Positions 8,808 to 17,693 of a stretch of DNA of 24,384 nt are shown here, in pieces; position 1 is the stretch's first letter; every line of letters starts with the position of its first letter. Location of the stretch: positions 1 to 24,384 of the forward strand of contig JADZET010000438.1 in NCBI GenBank assembly GCA_020850375.1, in the 5' to 3' direction. Both the position numbers and the translations under genes were made by a program. This DNA comes from Phycisphaeraceae bacterium. Lineage in GTDB: Bacteria > Planctomycetota > Phycisphaerae > Phycisphaerales > Phycisphaeraceae. The notes beneath the pieces are model-generated. The model made no database searches. It was not told where the DNA came from and worked only from the letters and a program-made list of their open reading frames with translations.

Positions 8808-8990
8808 AGTCTGCTCGCCAAGCTCTGGCAGTGCCGGGGGTTGGAGTCGTGCGTGCGAGCGGGTGGTGTTGGCGGCCAAATTGTGCGGTTGGCTGGACGT
8901 GAAAATGGCTCCTTATTGCTGATGGGTCAATGGGTTCGAGCGGCTGCGGGCATTCGGGCATCACTCGGCTGCTCGCGGGGGCGTTGACGT
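8808..8990 (-). promoter_or_regulatory. CRISPR leader region
   Basis: 183 bp between the stop codon of cas2 and the last full repeat on the right side of the array. By position and array polarity this is the leader, where the pre-crRNA promoter and the integration signals for new spacers would lie. It is not strikingly AT-rich, and I could not pick out a convincing -35/-10 pair. The array may also be read through from the cas operon, since nothing terminator-like separates them. Confidence 0.7.
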
Positions 8991-9281
8991 TCAAACCACG
9001 AGCACGCGCGTCGAGGGCTGGTAGCTCTTACCGAGACATTCTAACCCGGCGTCGAGCGGATTGTCGGCTGATCCGAGGTCGAGGATCAGTAATTGGTCCT
9101 CACGTTGGTTGAGGTGCTCAAGCAGGCGGCCGCGGAGCTGGGCGAGTTCCTGGTCAGTCAGTTCGCAGAAGAAGACGCTGAACTGGGCATGGTCACCCTG
9201 GCCCATGAGGATATCGAAGACGCGCGTGCGGCGTTTATCGTCGGAGATGTCGTAGGTGAGCAGGTAGTGTCGCCGGGCCAT
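8991..9281 (-). CDS. cas2: CRISPR-associated endonuclease Cas2
   Basis: 96-residue ferredoxin-fold protein that forms the structural core of the Cas1-Cas2 spacer integrase. The N-terminal strand RRHYLLTYDISDDKRRTRVF carries the conserved Asp after the first strand (YD, residue 10). GQGDHAQFSVFFCELTDQEL and DQLLILDLG follow, as in the family. The length is normal. It starts 12 nt after the stop of cas4-cas1, with no obvious ribosome site, and is the last gene before the leader and array. Confidence 0.95.
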   Translation of the reverse strand: MARRHYLLTYDISDDKRRTRVFDILMGQGDHAQFSVFFCELTDQELAQLRGRLLEHLNQREDQLLILDLGSADNPLDAGLECLGKSYQPSTRVLVV

Positions 9282-9293
9282 GGGGGGTGCGTG

Positions 9294-11195
9294 TCAGCGG
9301 GTGGTGATGGGGGTATAAGTCGGCACGTCGCCGCGGAGCCAGCGGGCGAGGAGGCGGGCCTGGAGGCGGACGACATTCCGCCAGGAGCAGCGGTAGTCGA
9401 AGACGGGGTGGGTGACGAGCTGGTCGAGACGGGCCTCGTAGGCGTGGATGAAGGATTTTCGGGCGGTGTCCTTCATGACGCAGCCGGCCTTGGAGCGGAG
9501 GAAATCGCTGGCGGCGACCATGCCGGTGTTGACGGCGGTGATGACGGCGGAGTCGACGACGAGCGGTCGGAATTCCTCCATGAGGTCCAGGGCCAGGGCG
9601 GGCCGGCCGTGGCGCGGCTGGTGGTAGAAGCCCCACCAGGGGTCGAGCCCCTCGGCCAGCAGGGCGACGGTGCATTCCTTGGCCAAGAGGGCGTAGCCGA
9701 AGGAGAGCATGGCGTTGACGGGATCGCGCGGCGGGCGGCGATTGCGATTGGCGAAGTCCCAGATGGCGTCGAAATCCCGCGGGCGGAGCATGGTCGAGAA
9801 GTGCTCGAAATACCTTGCCGCCAGATTGCCCTCGACGCCCAAGAGCTGGGGCAGGTCGCGGGCGTCGGCGGAGGCGGTGATGAGGTCCGCCATGTCGGAC
9901 AGGGCGCGATCGGGCGGTGAACCATTGCGGCGGACGAGGGTGCGCTGGTTTGAGCCCTTGGCCGCGACGACCTGGCGAGCGAACTCCAAACACCTTCCGG
10001 GGGTGGCGGCGGCGGCGAATTGGGCGGCGCGGTCGTACGCGTTGCGGAGGGTGATGCCGTGGGTGATGCCGCTGAACCAGTGGCCGGTGGAGAGGTAGAC
10101 GATCGGGATGTTGGCCTCGCAGAGCAAATGAATAGTCTGCGTCGAGATCGAGACGTTGCCCAGTAGCACAAGCTGACTGACGTCCTTGAGGCGGGCGCGG
10201 GCGATCTCCTGTTTTTCCATGCGGATGATCAGGTTGTCGTTGCTCTTGCCGACGTAGGCGCCCTGCTCCTGGACGTAGAGGGGAAGCGCCTCGTCACGAG
10301 CGGGGTAGAGTCGGCGGACGTTCGGGGCGACGGGGTCGGCGGGGACGTGCTGGAGCGCGAGGGTTTCGTCGGGCAGGCAGATGGCAGCGAGGGAGCAGCC
10401 GTGGCATTTGGGGCTGTCGTCGAGCGGTGGCGGAAGCTCCTGGGCGTGGCAGGCCTGGCGGGCCTGGGCGAGGAGCGTGAGCGTGCGGGCTTCGAGTTCG
10501 GGTGTAAAGGGGACGTCGACGCGGGAGCGAGAGCCGGCGAAGTAGAGCACGCCGTGGTCGCAGTGGTAGCCGTGCTCGCGCAGGAGTAGGCCTTGGGCCA
10601 TGAGCTGGACGCGCTCGGGCTCGTAGGACCGCTCGGGGTTGTTGGGCACGCGGCCACGCTTGGTCTCGACGGGGACGGCTTCGTCGAGGCAGTCGGGAAC
10701 GGGCGGGGCGGAATCGGCCACGTCGGCCTGAGCTAGGGAGAACAGGTCCGCTGGAGGCTCGGCGGGGTTTACGTCAGAGCGGGGAGCGGTGGCGACGAGG
10801 TCGAGCTTGGCGGTTAGGCCAAGAAGGTCCGAGCCGAGGCTGACGGAGCGGGAGACGGTTGGGGGTTCGTCGTTGTCGTCGCTTGAGCGGGTGCGGCGGC
10901 GCTTGGAGGTGGGCGCGGCGGCCCCCTCGCAGGCGGCAACAGCATCCGGGCCTTCGGCGGCCTCCGGCTCGGCTTGGGAGGCGTTGGGCAGAACGTGGTC
11001 GAGCTTATCCACGCGACGGTGAACAGCCCGGCCCTCGACGGTGTAGGTGTTGTCCGCCCAGCGGCCCTCGACGTGCATGAGGTGGAACAATCGCGGGCAA
11101 TAGGCGAACTCGTTGAGCATGCGGACGGGCAGAAGGTCCGGGCTGTCAGCGGCGGGCGGGGAGACCGCGTCGGGTGGAGCAGGTCGGCTGATCAT
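9294..11195 (-). CDS. cas4-cas1: Cas4-Cas1 fusion, spacer acquisition
   Basis: 633-residue fusion typical of type I-G. Cas4 part (about 20-280): Cys33 in NEFAYCPRLFHLMHVEG, LD at 131, VETKRG at 176-181 (RecB-type nuclease motif), YEPERVQLMAQGLLLREHGY, and the 4Fe-4S cysteines C264, C267 and C273. Cas1 part (about 295-633): GAYVGKSNDNLIIR, IPIVYLSTGHWFSGI, Glu456 in LLGVEGNLAARYF, His525 in WGFYH, and LALDLMEEFRP with Asp537/Glu541 as remaining metal ligands. In the Geobacter sulfurreducens fusion, Cas4 selects the PAM and trims prespacers before Cas1-Cas2 integrates them. Odd feature: residues about 75-165 between Cas4 motifs are acidic, basic and proline-rich low complexity (SKRRRTRSSDDNDEPP). 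The gene lies 60 bp after csb2. Frame intact, all key residues present. Confidence 0.96.
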   Translation of the reverse strand: MISRPAPPDAVSPPAADSPDLLPVRMLNEFAYCPRLFHLMHVEGRWADNTYTVEGRAVHRRVDKLDHVLPNASQAEPEAAEGPDAVAACEGAAAPTSKRRRTRSSDDNDEPPTVSRSVSLGSDLLGLTAKLDLVATAPRSDVNPAEPPADLFSLAQADVADSAPPVPDCLDEAVPVETKRGRVPNNPERSYEPERVQLMAQGLLLREHGYHCDHGVLYFAGSRSRVDVPFTPELEARTLTLLAQARQACHAQELPPPLDDSPKCHGCSLAAICLPDETLALQHVPADPVAPNVRRLYPARDEALPLYVQEQGAYVGKSNDNLIIRMEKQEIARARLKDVSQLVLLGNVSISTQTIHLLCEANIPIVYLSTGHWFSGITHGITLRNAYDRAAQFAAAATPGRCLEFARQVVAAKGSNQRTLVRRNGSPPDRALSDMADLITASADARDLPQLLGVEGNLAARYFEHFSTMLRPRDFDAIWDFANRNRRPPRDPVNAMLSFGYALLAKECTVALLAEGLDPWWGFYHQPRHGRPALALDLMEEFRPLVVDSAVITAVNTGMVAASDFLRSKAGCVMKDTARKSFIHAYEARLDQLVTHPVFDYRCSWRNVVRLQARLLARWLRGDVPTYTPITTR

Positions 11196-11255
11196 ACGAG
11201 GGCCCCAAGGAATGGTTATTTACTTGTCAAAGATCGGCACGGGCTGAACCGGACT

Positions 11256-12833
11256 TCAATCGGGTGTTCTCCCGTCCGGGCAGGCGGCGAATAGGCCGAG
11301 CCCGCGATATCGGCCCGAGCCCAGGGACAAGGGGCCTTGCAGGCTCAGAGGCTCGCCATCTGGGTCGACGAAACGGATCTTGACATGGCGAACCGGCGCC
11401 TCGCTGGCATTGCGGGGACGGCGGTATCGGCTGGCCAGATCCAGGCCCGGCATGTAACCCACGCCTCGCCAATCCAACTCGGTGGGTTTCACCACTTCCG
11501 GGGGCAGGCCGGCGTGCAGGAGCGATTTGCGGATCAGCCGTTCGATTTTGTCAGCCCGATGATCGTCGAAGCCGGGAAGAATGACGGGGGTGACGGTGGT
11601 CCACACGCTCGATGGGCCGATGTACCGCCGGACATTCGGATCGCTGGCAGGGATTGAAATGAGCATGGCCTTGATCTCGCCCGTCTGCTCGTCGATGAGC
11701 ACCGCGCCGGAGAGCGCCCTTTGCACCCAATCGATCTCCGGCCCCATGCCTGGTTCACCTGCGACGATCACTCGGCGAATCATGCCGACATGGCGGGGCG
11801 GGCCCTCAGCGGACCGCTTCTCGATCGAAGGCAGAGGCAGATAGGCGAAACGTTTGGCGTCAGCCGCTAGTCGCGCCGGTCCACCCTTGGGATTGTGGCC
11901 ATGGATGATGGAGGTGATGTCTTCTTCGCCCCAGTTAAATGGCTGCTGCTCCTGGGCAGCTCGGGCCAGAGCGTGACGGACCATGCCAGCGACGACCGTG
12001 GCGTATCGAACGGAGTCGAAGGGTTGGAAACCCTCGCCGTCGGGCTTGAGCAGGGAAAAGGCGGCGAAAGGACGGGGCAGCGGGTCGGTATCGCGGTGAT
12101 AACTCACCACGTCAAAGGTCGTCAGCGGCGGAACGGGTGTCCATTCGCCCTTGACCAAGCGACTGAGGAACTTGTCATACCGTGCGACAAGAGCGTCAAG
12201 TGAGCCGCTGCGATGGACACGGAGTCGTCGTCCTCCGCACGGAGTAGGTGTCCAACTTTCGCCAGTAGGCTGTTTCGAGGGAGAATCGGCGAGTGCTGCG
12301 TCGGCAACCACCTGATCGATGCCCCATCCGAGGCAATGAATCGAGCGGACGGATGGACGAATGGCGATGAGCAACTCCTTCGGATCAGCGTTAGTCGCAT
12401 CGAGCGGGTATAGGTAGTGGATCGTGGGCAGTTCTTCGACGGGGGTTTCAATGCGGTGCGGACGGAAATTTTTTTCTGTTCGCACCGACCCATTGAGTTT
12501 GCGATATGCCTCACTTGATTGCTCCATGCCTCGTTGGAGCGCGGTAAATACCAGATCGTTCTGATTATGGGGCACGTATGCGCGACGACCGATGGCGCTG
12601 AGGATTGCGCGAGGCGCGACGATGGCGGGGCGCAGCACTTCAAGCACATGAAGAGCCGATCTCACTTCAGGTGGAAGAGGTTTGCCACGTGTTCGCAGAC
12701 ACGCCGCACTGAGCAATGCCTGAAACGCACGCATCGGCGACGGCGGCCATTCGGGTTCGTCGCCGTCACAGCGGCCGTGGAATACTGGAAAAGGCTGGAT
12801 GAAGCGGAAACTGATGCAGAGCAAGGGTTTCAT
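11256..12833 (-). CDS. csb2: Csb2, Cas5-Cas6 fusion of type I-G
   Basis: 525 residues of the GSU0054 family. The N-terminal Cas5-like part has the family signature region with EWPPSPMRAFQALL (residues 28-41), and later segments LVKGEWTPVPPLTTFDVVSYHR and VAGMVRHALARAA fit the family. The C-terminal part is the Cas6-like RNase, with a glycine-rich end (LGSGRYRGLGLFAA), the kind of G-rich loop seen in Cas6 proteins. Expected roles: cap the crRNA 5' handle (Cas5) and cut pre-crRNA at the base of the repeat hairpin (Cas6). No single catalytic His is certain from reading. The start overlaps the csb1 stop as ATGA. Family assignment strong; domain roles come from the known family. Confidence 0.92.
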   Translation of the reverse strand: MKPLLCISFRFIQPFPVFHGRCDGDEPEWPPSPMRAFQALLSAACLRTRGKPLPPEVRSALHVLEVLRPAIVAPRAILSAIGRRAYVPHNQNDLVFTALQRGMEQSSEAYRKLNGSVRTEKNFRPHRIETPVEELPTIHYLYPLDATNADPKELLIAIRPSVRSIHCLGWGIDQVVADAALADSPSKQPTGESWTPTPCGGRRLRVHRSGSLDALVARYDKFLSRLVKGEWTPVPPLTTFDVVSYHRDTDPLPRPFAAFSLLKPDGEGFQPFDSVRYATVVAGMVRHALARAAQEQQPFNWGEEDITSIIHGHNPKGGPARLAADAKRFAYLPLPSIEKRSAEGPPRHVGMIRRVIVAGEPGMGPEIDWVQRALSGAVLIDEQTGEIKAMLISIPASDPNVRRYIGPSSVWTTVTPVILPGFDDHRADKIERLIRKSLLHAGLPPEVVKPTELDWRGVGYMPGLDLASRYRRPRNASEAPVRHVKIRFVDPDGEPLSLQGPLSLGSGRYRGLGLFAACPDGRTPD

Positions 12834-13957
12834 GGTGCCTCCGGCTTGGGTTCAGCGAAGGCCTTTGCCTTGGCCTGTGCTCGCCCTTTCTTTGTCGATG
12901 TGACATTGCCCTCGCCAACGATGTCCTTCTTCGCTAGATTGGAATCAAACTGCACCGATTGCCCATCGCCGACACCGAACTCTTTCGCGGCCAGCTTTGC
13001 GAAAGCTATGGCTTGCTCGTGTGTGAGCGTGAAGTCCTTGCGTGAGCCGTCGGCGTTCACGAGCGTGGACTTGCGTGGGTTGTCGATGTCGGACACGAGA
13101 TTGCAGCCTTGCCGGAGATACGTCTGCGGCGGCGCGGTGAGCGCGACGAACGAAAGGCCAAGTACATAACGTCGCATCGTGAGGGTCTGTGCCTCATCAC
13201 CACCAGCGGCGAGAAGGCGAAGTGCGGCAATGCTGAAGGTGAGATCGCGTCGGATGCCACCCTTGGCTATCACGCCGCCGTGAGTTGCAGACGCCAGAGC
13301 ATTGACGAATCCACGCTTTGACAGCGGGTTTTTAGCGTCACCGGCGGCTTTCTCCTGTTCTTCCTCGGTGAACACTTCCATGCCAACGTAGTTCAATGGC
13401 GGCACGTAGACAGCGCCACGCGTCAGACGCTGCACATCAAACGCACGGATGGTCGAAGCCACGAGTCTCGGCAGCTTGGCCTGGGTATCGCGCGAGTCCC
13501 AGACACCGAAGACCAGTGACGTCGGCGCGATCTTCGCCAATTTCAATGCATCACCCTTGAGGACGAATCTGAACGCCTCCTGCAACACCTTCTGGAGTTG
13601 CGTGCATCGAACGATCGCATCACCCGCGCGGTGACCGGCGTCAAGAAGATTCACGGATGTTTCACCGGCGGTGATGACCACCTGCGGCACTAGGCCCGCG
13701 TACTCCGGCTTGGCGAAGATCGGTTCGATGCGGTTGGCTTGGGAGCCGACGCTGTCGATGAGACATACATTCTTGTCGCCTTCGGGCGGATCAATGTTGT
13801 ATCCGCCTGGAAAAGTTTTCTTGTCCTCAGCAGCGGCAAAGGTAGCAGGAAAGATCACCCCATCTGCGCCTTCGACAGGCACCAGCGACTCGCGGATGAC
13901 AATCGCGGCAGCGGCGTCGTAGGTCAGCCAATTGTCGTACTTGTTCAGTTCACTCAT
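12830..13957 (-). CDS. csb1: Csb1, Cas7-type backbone protein of type I-G
   Basis: 375 residues of the GSU0053 family, the Cas7-like RAMP subunit that polymerises along the crRNA. Family landmarks: FPATFAA (36-42), CLIDSVGSQANRIEP (65-79), LDAGHRAGDAIVR (105-117), and LSKRGFVNALASATHGGVIAKGGIRRDLTFSIAALRLLA in the second half. The frame is open to 14047, but I start at 13957 (MSELNKYDNW). There AAGGAG sits 6 nt upstream and the ATG overlaps the csb3 stop within ATGAGTGA (8-nt overlap), consistent with translational coupling. The C-terminus is lysine/alanine-rich (KKGRAQAKAKAFAEPK) and probably disordered. Confidence 0.94.
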   Translation of the reverse strand: MSELNKYDNWLTYDAAAAIVIRESLVPVEGADGVIFPATFAAAEDKKTFPGGYNIDPPEGDKNVCLIDSVGSQANRIEPIFAKPEYAGLVPQVVITAGETSVNLLDAGHRAGDAIVRCTQLQKVLQEAFRFVLKGDALKLAKIAPTSLVFGVWDSRDTQAKLPRLVASTIRAFDVQRLTRGAVYVPPLNYVGMEVFTEEEQEKAAGDAKNPLSKRGFVNALASATHGGVIAKGGIRRDLTFSIAALRLLAAGGDEAQTLTMRRYVLGLSFVALTAPPQTYLRQGCNLVSDIDNPRKSTLVNADGSRKDFTLTHEQAIAFAKLAAKEFGVGDGQSVQFDSNLAKKDIVGEGNVTSTKKGRAQAKAKAFAEPKPEAP

Positions 13958-14834
13958 CGCGGTCTCCTTGAAATAGAATGCAAGGTAAGAAGCTCTTGAG
14001 ATACTTGGTTCGATAGAGCAGCTTGAACTCGTGCAGCGATTCCTCACCGACGCTCACCGCACCGCACACGACGGCTGAGGCGACCGATGGCGGCAATGGG
14101 CAATGCCAGGTGTTGAAAACGAAGCGGTTCTGTCGCGGAATCTCGCGCGGACGGAATCGCTGAAGTCCGACGAAACAAAGAAGCTCTAGGGCTGGCCTGC
14201 ATGTGCCTTTGATCCGCGTCGTTTCGCTACCTGCGAGCGCATCGAAAACGAAACCGATATCGATCCCCGAACCTTGCCCACCTAGATCGGAATCAAAATT
14301 GAACGGCAGGTCAATATCGCGAGCATTCCTCCATAGCGATGGATCGGCATTCTGAGCCATGCAGGTCACTTCGCTGTGCATGGCTCGAGCGATGTCCAGC
14401 ACGGATTGTTGGCCCGCCCACGTCTTGAATCGAGACCCGCCGCCAAACTCATCGCAAAACCAGTCGATGAGAAACACAATGGCCCCGGCGAACACGATCG
14501 GCAGTTCACGACGAAGTGATTCGAGCAACTTCTTTTCGTCATCCAGACCGGGCGTCGCTTCGCGTTGTTTCTTCGTCATCCCCGCCAGCGCTTCGAGTCG
14601 CGCGTTCTGTGTTGGCGTCATCGTGTTTGCGACAGTGGATGCTGCGAGATTGTCGAGCAGTGAGCCAAGTGAACATTCCGAAGAACCCGTGATGTGAAAG
14701 CAGTTACCATCAAACCACCCCTCCGCCCCCGGCCATAGCCGGTCGGCCAGCTCCAACAGGCCGCAGCAGGCGAAGAACTGGCCGGGATTGGTCACGTCCA
14801 CATTCACGCGGATGGAAGGTTCCGGATGGCTCAT
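13950..14834 (-). CDS. csb3: Csb3 (Cas8u2), large-subunit protein of type I-G
   Basis: 294 residues of the GSU0052 family. The N-terminal motif NPGQFFACCGLLELADRLWPG (about 16-36) is the family's clearest signature. Further segments are FKTWAGQQSVLDIARAMHSE and LPFNFDSDLGGQGSGIDIGFVFDAL, the latter seen as conserved sequence around the middle. Expected role is the Cas8-like subunit, with PAM recognition and Cas3 recruitment, inferred from its place in the operon and from known type I-G complexes. A strong ribosome site, GAGGAGG, lies 7 nt before the ATG, inside the end of cas3 (4-nt ATGA overlap). Confidence 0.9.
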   Translation of the reverse strand: MSHPEPSIRVNVDVTNPGQFFACCGLLELADRLWPGAEGWFDGNCFHITGSSECSLGSLLDNLAASTVANTMTPTQNARLEALAGMTKKQREATPGLDDEKKLLESLRRELPIVFAGAIVFLIDWFCDEFGGGSRFKTWAGQQSVLDIARAMHSEVTCMAQNADPSLWRNARDIDLPFNFDSDLGGQGSGIDIGFVFDALAGSETTRIKGTCRPALELLCFVGLQRFRPREIPRQNRFVFNTWHCPLPPSVASAVVCGAVSVGEESLHEFKLLYRTKYLKSFLPCILFQGDRDE

Positions 14835-17488
14835 GACACGGCCTCCTCAAGAAGCTCTTTGACGGCGGACGGCTGGGCGCTGGCGGCGTAGTCAGCGGCG
14901 CGGAGCAGGGATTCGAGATAGGCCAGGCCCCAGCGGCCATACTTGCGCTGCAAGCGGGCGAAACGGCGCGGCACCTCGCTGGCAACGGGCTGAGTTTGAT
15001 CTTCGCGCTTTTCAGGGTCGAACGCCACGGTGAAATGCGGCCGGGCGTGGCCGTGATGCGCGGCGATTAGGTGGAGAATCAGATCTTGAAGGTCAGGCTT
15101 CTTAGACAGATCCTTGAAGGATTGATCATTCATCACGTCCAGCAGTGAGCCGAACTCGTGACGGTAATCGGGGCAGATGTCCTGGGAAACCCATCGTCTG
15201 CCGGTGACGGGATCTCGGCCGGATTTGGCGTAGGGCTCGTCAGGGTTGGGGTTGCCGATGCTACGCTGCCAGACCTTTCGCTTTTTGCCCAGGTCGTGGC
15301 CGCTCCCAGACAGCGACAGGGCCTGCTGAAAGTCCTTCGGCAGGCCAAGCGCCGCGGCAATGCGGGCGATGTTGGTAGTCACATCCCTGGTGTGATGGTC
15401 CCAGGCAATGGGCTCGATGGCGGTCTTGGAGAGATCGTCGTCCGCCGTGCGAGGCCGGGCGTACCACAGCCACCGGCGAACGCGAGCTTCGCCATCATCC
15501 GGATCGTCCAGGACGATGCGCCGAACCAGACGCATGCCCGCGATTTTTTCCTCCAGCGATGGATTATTGTCCCCATTGTCCCAAACACGGACGCGCCCGG
15601 GCAGCGAAACGTCCTGACCCTGGCGTCTGAGCATGATCGTCCACTGATCCGCCACGTCGTCTGCCACCAGCGATTCACCCTTGAGCAGTCCGCCCTCGAT
15701 CCCGCCCACGGCGGGGGGCAGCAGGACCGTTCGGCGCTCGATCAATCCTTTCTTCGGGTCGCCGGCAAGGTCTTCTAGCGTGTAGACCTTGACCGTGCCG
15801 TCGTCGTCGAGCAGCCAGGCTGGCCCATGGGGGTGGCGAAGGGCGATTCTCGTCAGTTCCTTAAACACGCGGTCGCTGCGGTCGCGCAGCAGTTCGTGAG
15901 ATTTCAGGGGGTAATCTTCGAGCAGATCAGCGGGTTTGTAGTGATTGAGCAGGTCGTCCGCGATGACCCCCACTTCCTCGCGCCAGGCGACCTGGGTTTG
16001 CGGAGGCTCCCAATCGCGGATGCCGTGCAGGTACGGCTCGACCGGCGGACGCCCGGGCAGTTTTTCCCGGATGGTCGTCAGCGCCCAGGCATCAAAGAGG
16101 ATGTCGGTGACGGGAAGAATCACCGGCGTCGGGCTAAAAGCATCACGCTTCTGCTGATCGGGCAGTTTGTCCAACGCCGCTGGGCTGGCGTCGCCATGCA
16201 GTTGTTTGAGCAGGTTAAGGGTCTTATTCCGACGGGTCTCGAGGCCGTCGGGCTCTTTCGACTCGTCGAAAGCCGTGGGGTGTGCGATGTCGATTCGGGT
16301 GTCGTCGCGCTTGCCGAACCGGTTGACCCGGCCGAAACGCTGGGCCATGCTCTCGAAGGTGGACAGATCGCAGACGAGGTGATCAGCCGAGATGTTCACG
16401 CCCACTTCGCCGGCGCTGGTGCAGACGAGGTAGACGGTTCCCTCGGCTGGCTGGACATCTTTGGGACGATCGCTCTCGGGCAGGAAGCGGATGAACACGG
16501 GCTTTTTCACCAGGTCATCGCGCTCCAGCCCGCGCAGCGTGCCCGTCAGGAGCAGAACCTGCTGCCTGGCTTTGGTCAATTTCTCGATGATCTTGTTGAC
16601 GTCTTCGACCAACCTGGCGAACACCAGGATGGCGCGGGTTGAATCCTTATGCTGGAGCGCCCGCTCGGTAAGTTTGTCGGTGAGCTGCTTTTTTTCGTCC
16701 GCCAGAGGATGTAGATGGAGCGATTTGTTGGCATTGATCCGTTGTTGAACGGCGGGCTCCGCACGATCCGCTTCGGTGAGGCCAAAGGGCGCTCTTGGCT
16801 CTAAAACTGACGAATCGCCGCGGCTCGTGGCCGAAAGTTCCATGACGTGGAACTTCTGGAATTCCCGCCTGCGCGCCTGTTCTTTTTGAATTCCCGTGAG
16901 CAGGTTTTGAAACGCCGGCTCAAGGTGGGCCTCGTCATGGATGAGCAGGGCGTCCTGCCCGAGCAGGCCTGCATGGAGCGGTTTGCGTTTGAACCCCACG
17001 CCATAGCCGCTAAAGAGCAACCGGCTGCCGATCATGTCCACGGTGCCGACGATGATCGCCGGGCGGGCCGGGTCGGCGGACCATTGGCCGTTGTCGGCGA
17101 ATTGCCCTCGCAGTGTGCTGATGGCCAGGGGCGACTCGTTCCTTTTGTCACCAAAAGCGGAGATCGCATTTAAACTACTGGCAACCGTTTCCAGCTCCGG
17201 CTTGCCCAGGTTCTCACGCATCTTCTCGGCCTCTCGCGTGGCTTGGTCAACCACGGTCCGGCGATTGATCACATAGACGAGCCGCCGCGGCAGCAAGGCC
17301 GGTTTTTCCGCCAAGGCCAGCAACCAGACGGCCATGATTGAAGTCTTGCCCAACCCGGTGGGCAGTGAGACACTTGCAGGGATGTTTCCATGAGTGAACT
17401 CCTGAAACATCTTCCGCTGCCAAGGAAAGGGGGTGTAACCGGTCAGTGCCTGGAACATCAGATCGAGTGAACCAATGAATGGTGGCAT
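14831..17488 (-). CDS. cas3: Cas3 helicase-nuclease with C-terminal HD domain
   Basis: 885-residue effector that unwinds and degrades DNA marked by the crRNA complex. Superfamily 2 helicase motifs come first: Q-like FPWQRKMFQ, motif I SLPTGLGKTS (41-50), Ia NRRTVVDQA, DEAH at 185-188, SAT at 219-221, AGEVGVNISADHLV and motif VI MAQRFGRVNRFG. The HD nuclease domain follows at the C-terminus: AWDHHTRDV, GHDLGKKRKVWQ (His731, Asp732), YRHEFGSLL, AAHHGHARPHF (about 810-819) and AADYAAS. This reversed order (helicase then HD) is typical of type I-G; most other Cas3 proteins have HD first. First gene of the operon; AAGGAA lies about 8 nt before the ATG. Confidence 0.96.
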   Translation of the reverse strand: MPPFIGSLDLMFQALTGYTPFPWQRKMFQEFTHGNIPASVSLPTGLGKTSIMAVWLLALAEKPALLPRRLVYVINRRTVVDQATREAEKMRENLGKPELETVASSLNAISAFGDKRNESPLAISTLRGQFADNGQWSADPARPAIIVGTVDMIGSRLLFSGYGVGFKRKPLHAGLLGQDALLIHDEAHLEPAFQNLLTGIQKEQARRREFQKFHVMELSATSRGDSSVLEPRAPFGLTEADRAEPAVQQRINANKSLHLHPLADEKKQLTDKLTERALQHKDSTRAILVFARLVEDVNKIIEKLTKARQQVLLLTGTLRGLERDDLVKKPVFIRFLPESDRPKDVQPAEGTVYLVCTSAGEVGVNISADHLVCDLSTFESMAQRFGRVNRFGKRDDTRIDIAHPTAFDESKEPDGLETRRNKTLNLLKQLHGDASPAALDKLPDQQKRDAFSPTPVILPVTDILFDAWALTTIREKLPGRPPVEPYLHGIRDWEPPQTQVAWREEVGVIADDLLNHYKPADLLEDYPLKSHELLRDRSDRVFKELTRIALRHPHGPAWLLDDDGTVKVYTLEDLAGDPKKGLIERRTVLLPPAVGGIEGGLLKGESLVADDVADQWTIMLRRQGQDVSLPGRVRVWDNGDNNPSLEEKIAGMRLVRRIVLDDPDDGEARVRRWLWYARPRTADDDLSKTAIEPIAWDHHTRDVTTNIARIAAALGLPKDFQQALSLSGSGHDLGKKRKVWQRSIGNPNPDEPYAKSGRDPVTGRRWVSQDICPDYRHEFGSLLDVMNDQSFKDLSKKPDLQDLILHLIAAHHGHARPHFTVAFDPEKREDQTQPVASEVPRRFARLQRKYGRWGLAYLESLLRAADYAASAQPSAVKELLEEAVS

Positions 17489-17693
17489 TTAGATAATTCC
17501 TTGCAGGGACGCTGAAACAGATGAGGCACGGCGACAAATTGATGGTTGCTGATGCTTGCCAAACCACTTTAGTTTACTCAAATGATCGCGGGCAGTGTGA
17601 CCGGGGTATGTCATCCAGCGGCGACACACTGAGACTTTGTCATTACCCCCGGTTGTAGTTGCCAAACTGGCCTTGGGTGATCCACAAGTGCTG
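17489..17693. other. Intergenic region upstream of cas3 with interleaved inverted repeats
   Basis: 205 bp between the stop of the DUF4190-like gene and cas3, both on the minus strand. It must hold the cas operon promoter unless transcription reads through. Two inverted repeats interleave: CAGTGTG (17593-17599) with CACACTG (17625-17631), and ACCGGGGTA (17600-17608) with TACCCCCGGT (17644-17653, one bulged C). The order A-B-A'-B' would allow alternative hairpins or a pseudoknot. I see no clear -35/-10 pair. Confidence 0.35.

Noticed and set aside
8808..8990. Small gene or toxin-antitoxin RNA between cas2 and the array
   Set aside because: No start with a ribosome site and no conserved pattern; position fits a leader.
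6060..8994. Many open frames with repeated SMGPRSEERGN, LQWGRALRSAEI, FPRSSERGPIEA or FRAPQSAAPLK
   Set aside because: They are translations of the CRISPR repeat in different frames; repeat and spacer lengths near multiples of three keep the frames open. Not a tandem-repeat protein.
13958..14047. 30-residue N-terminal extension of Csb1
   Set aside because: It overlaps csb3 and lacks a ribosome site, while the start at 13957 has AAGGAG and begins with the conserved N-terminus.
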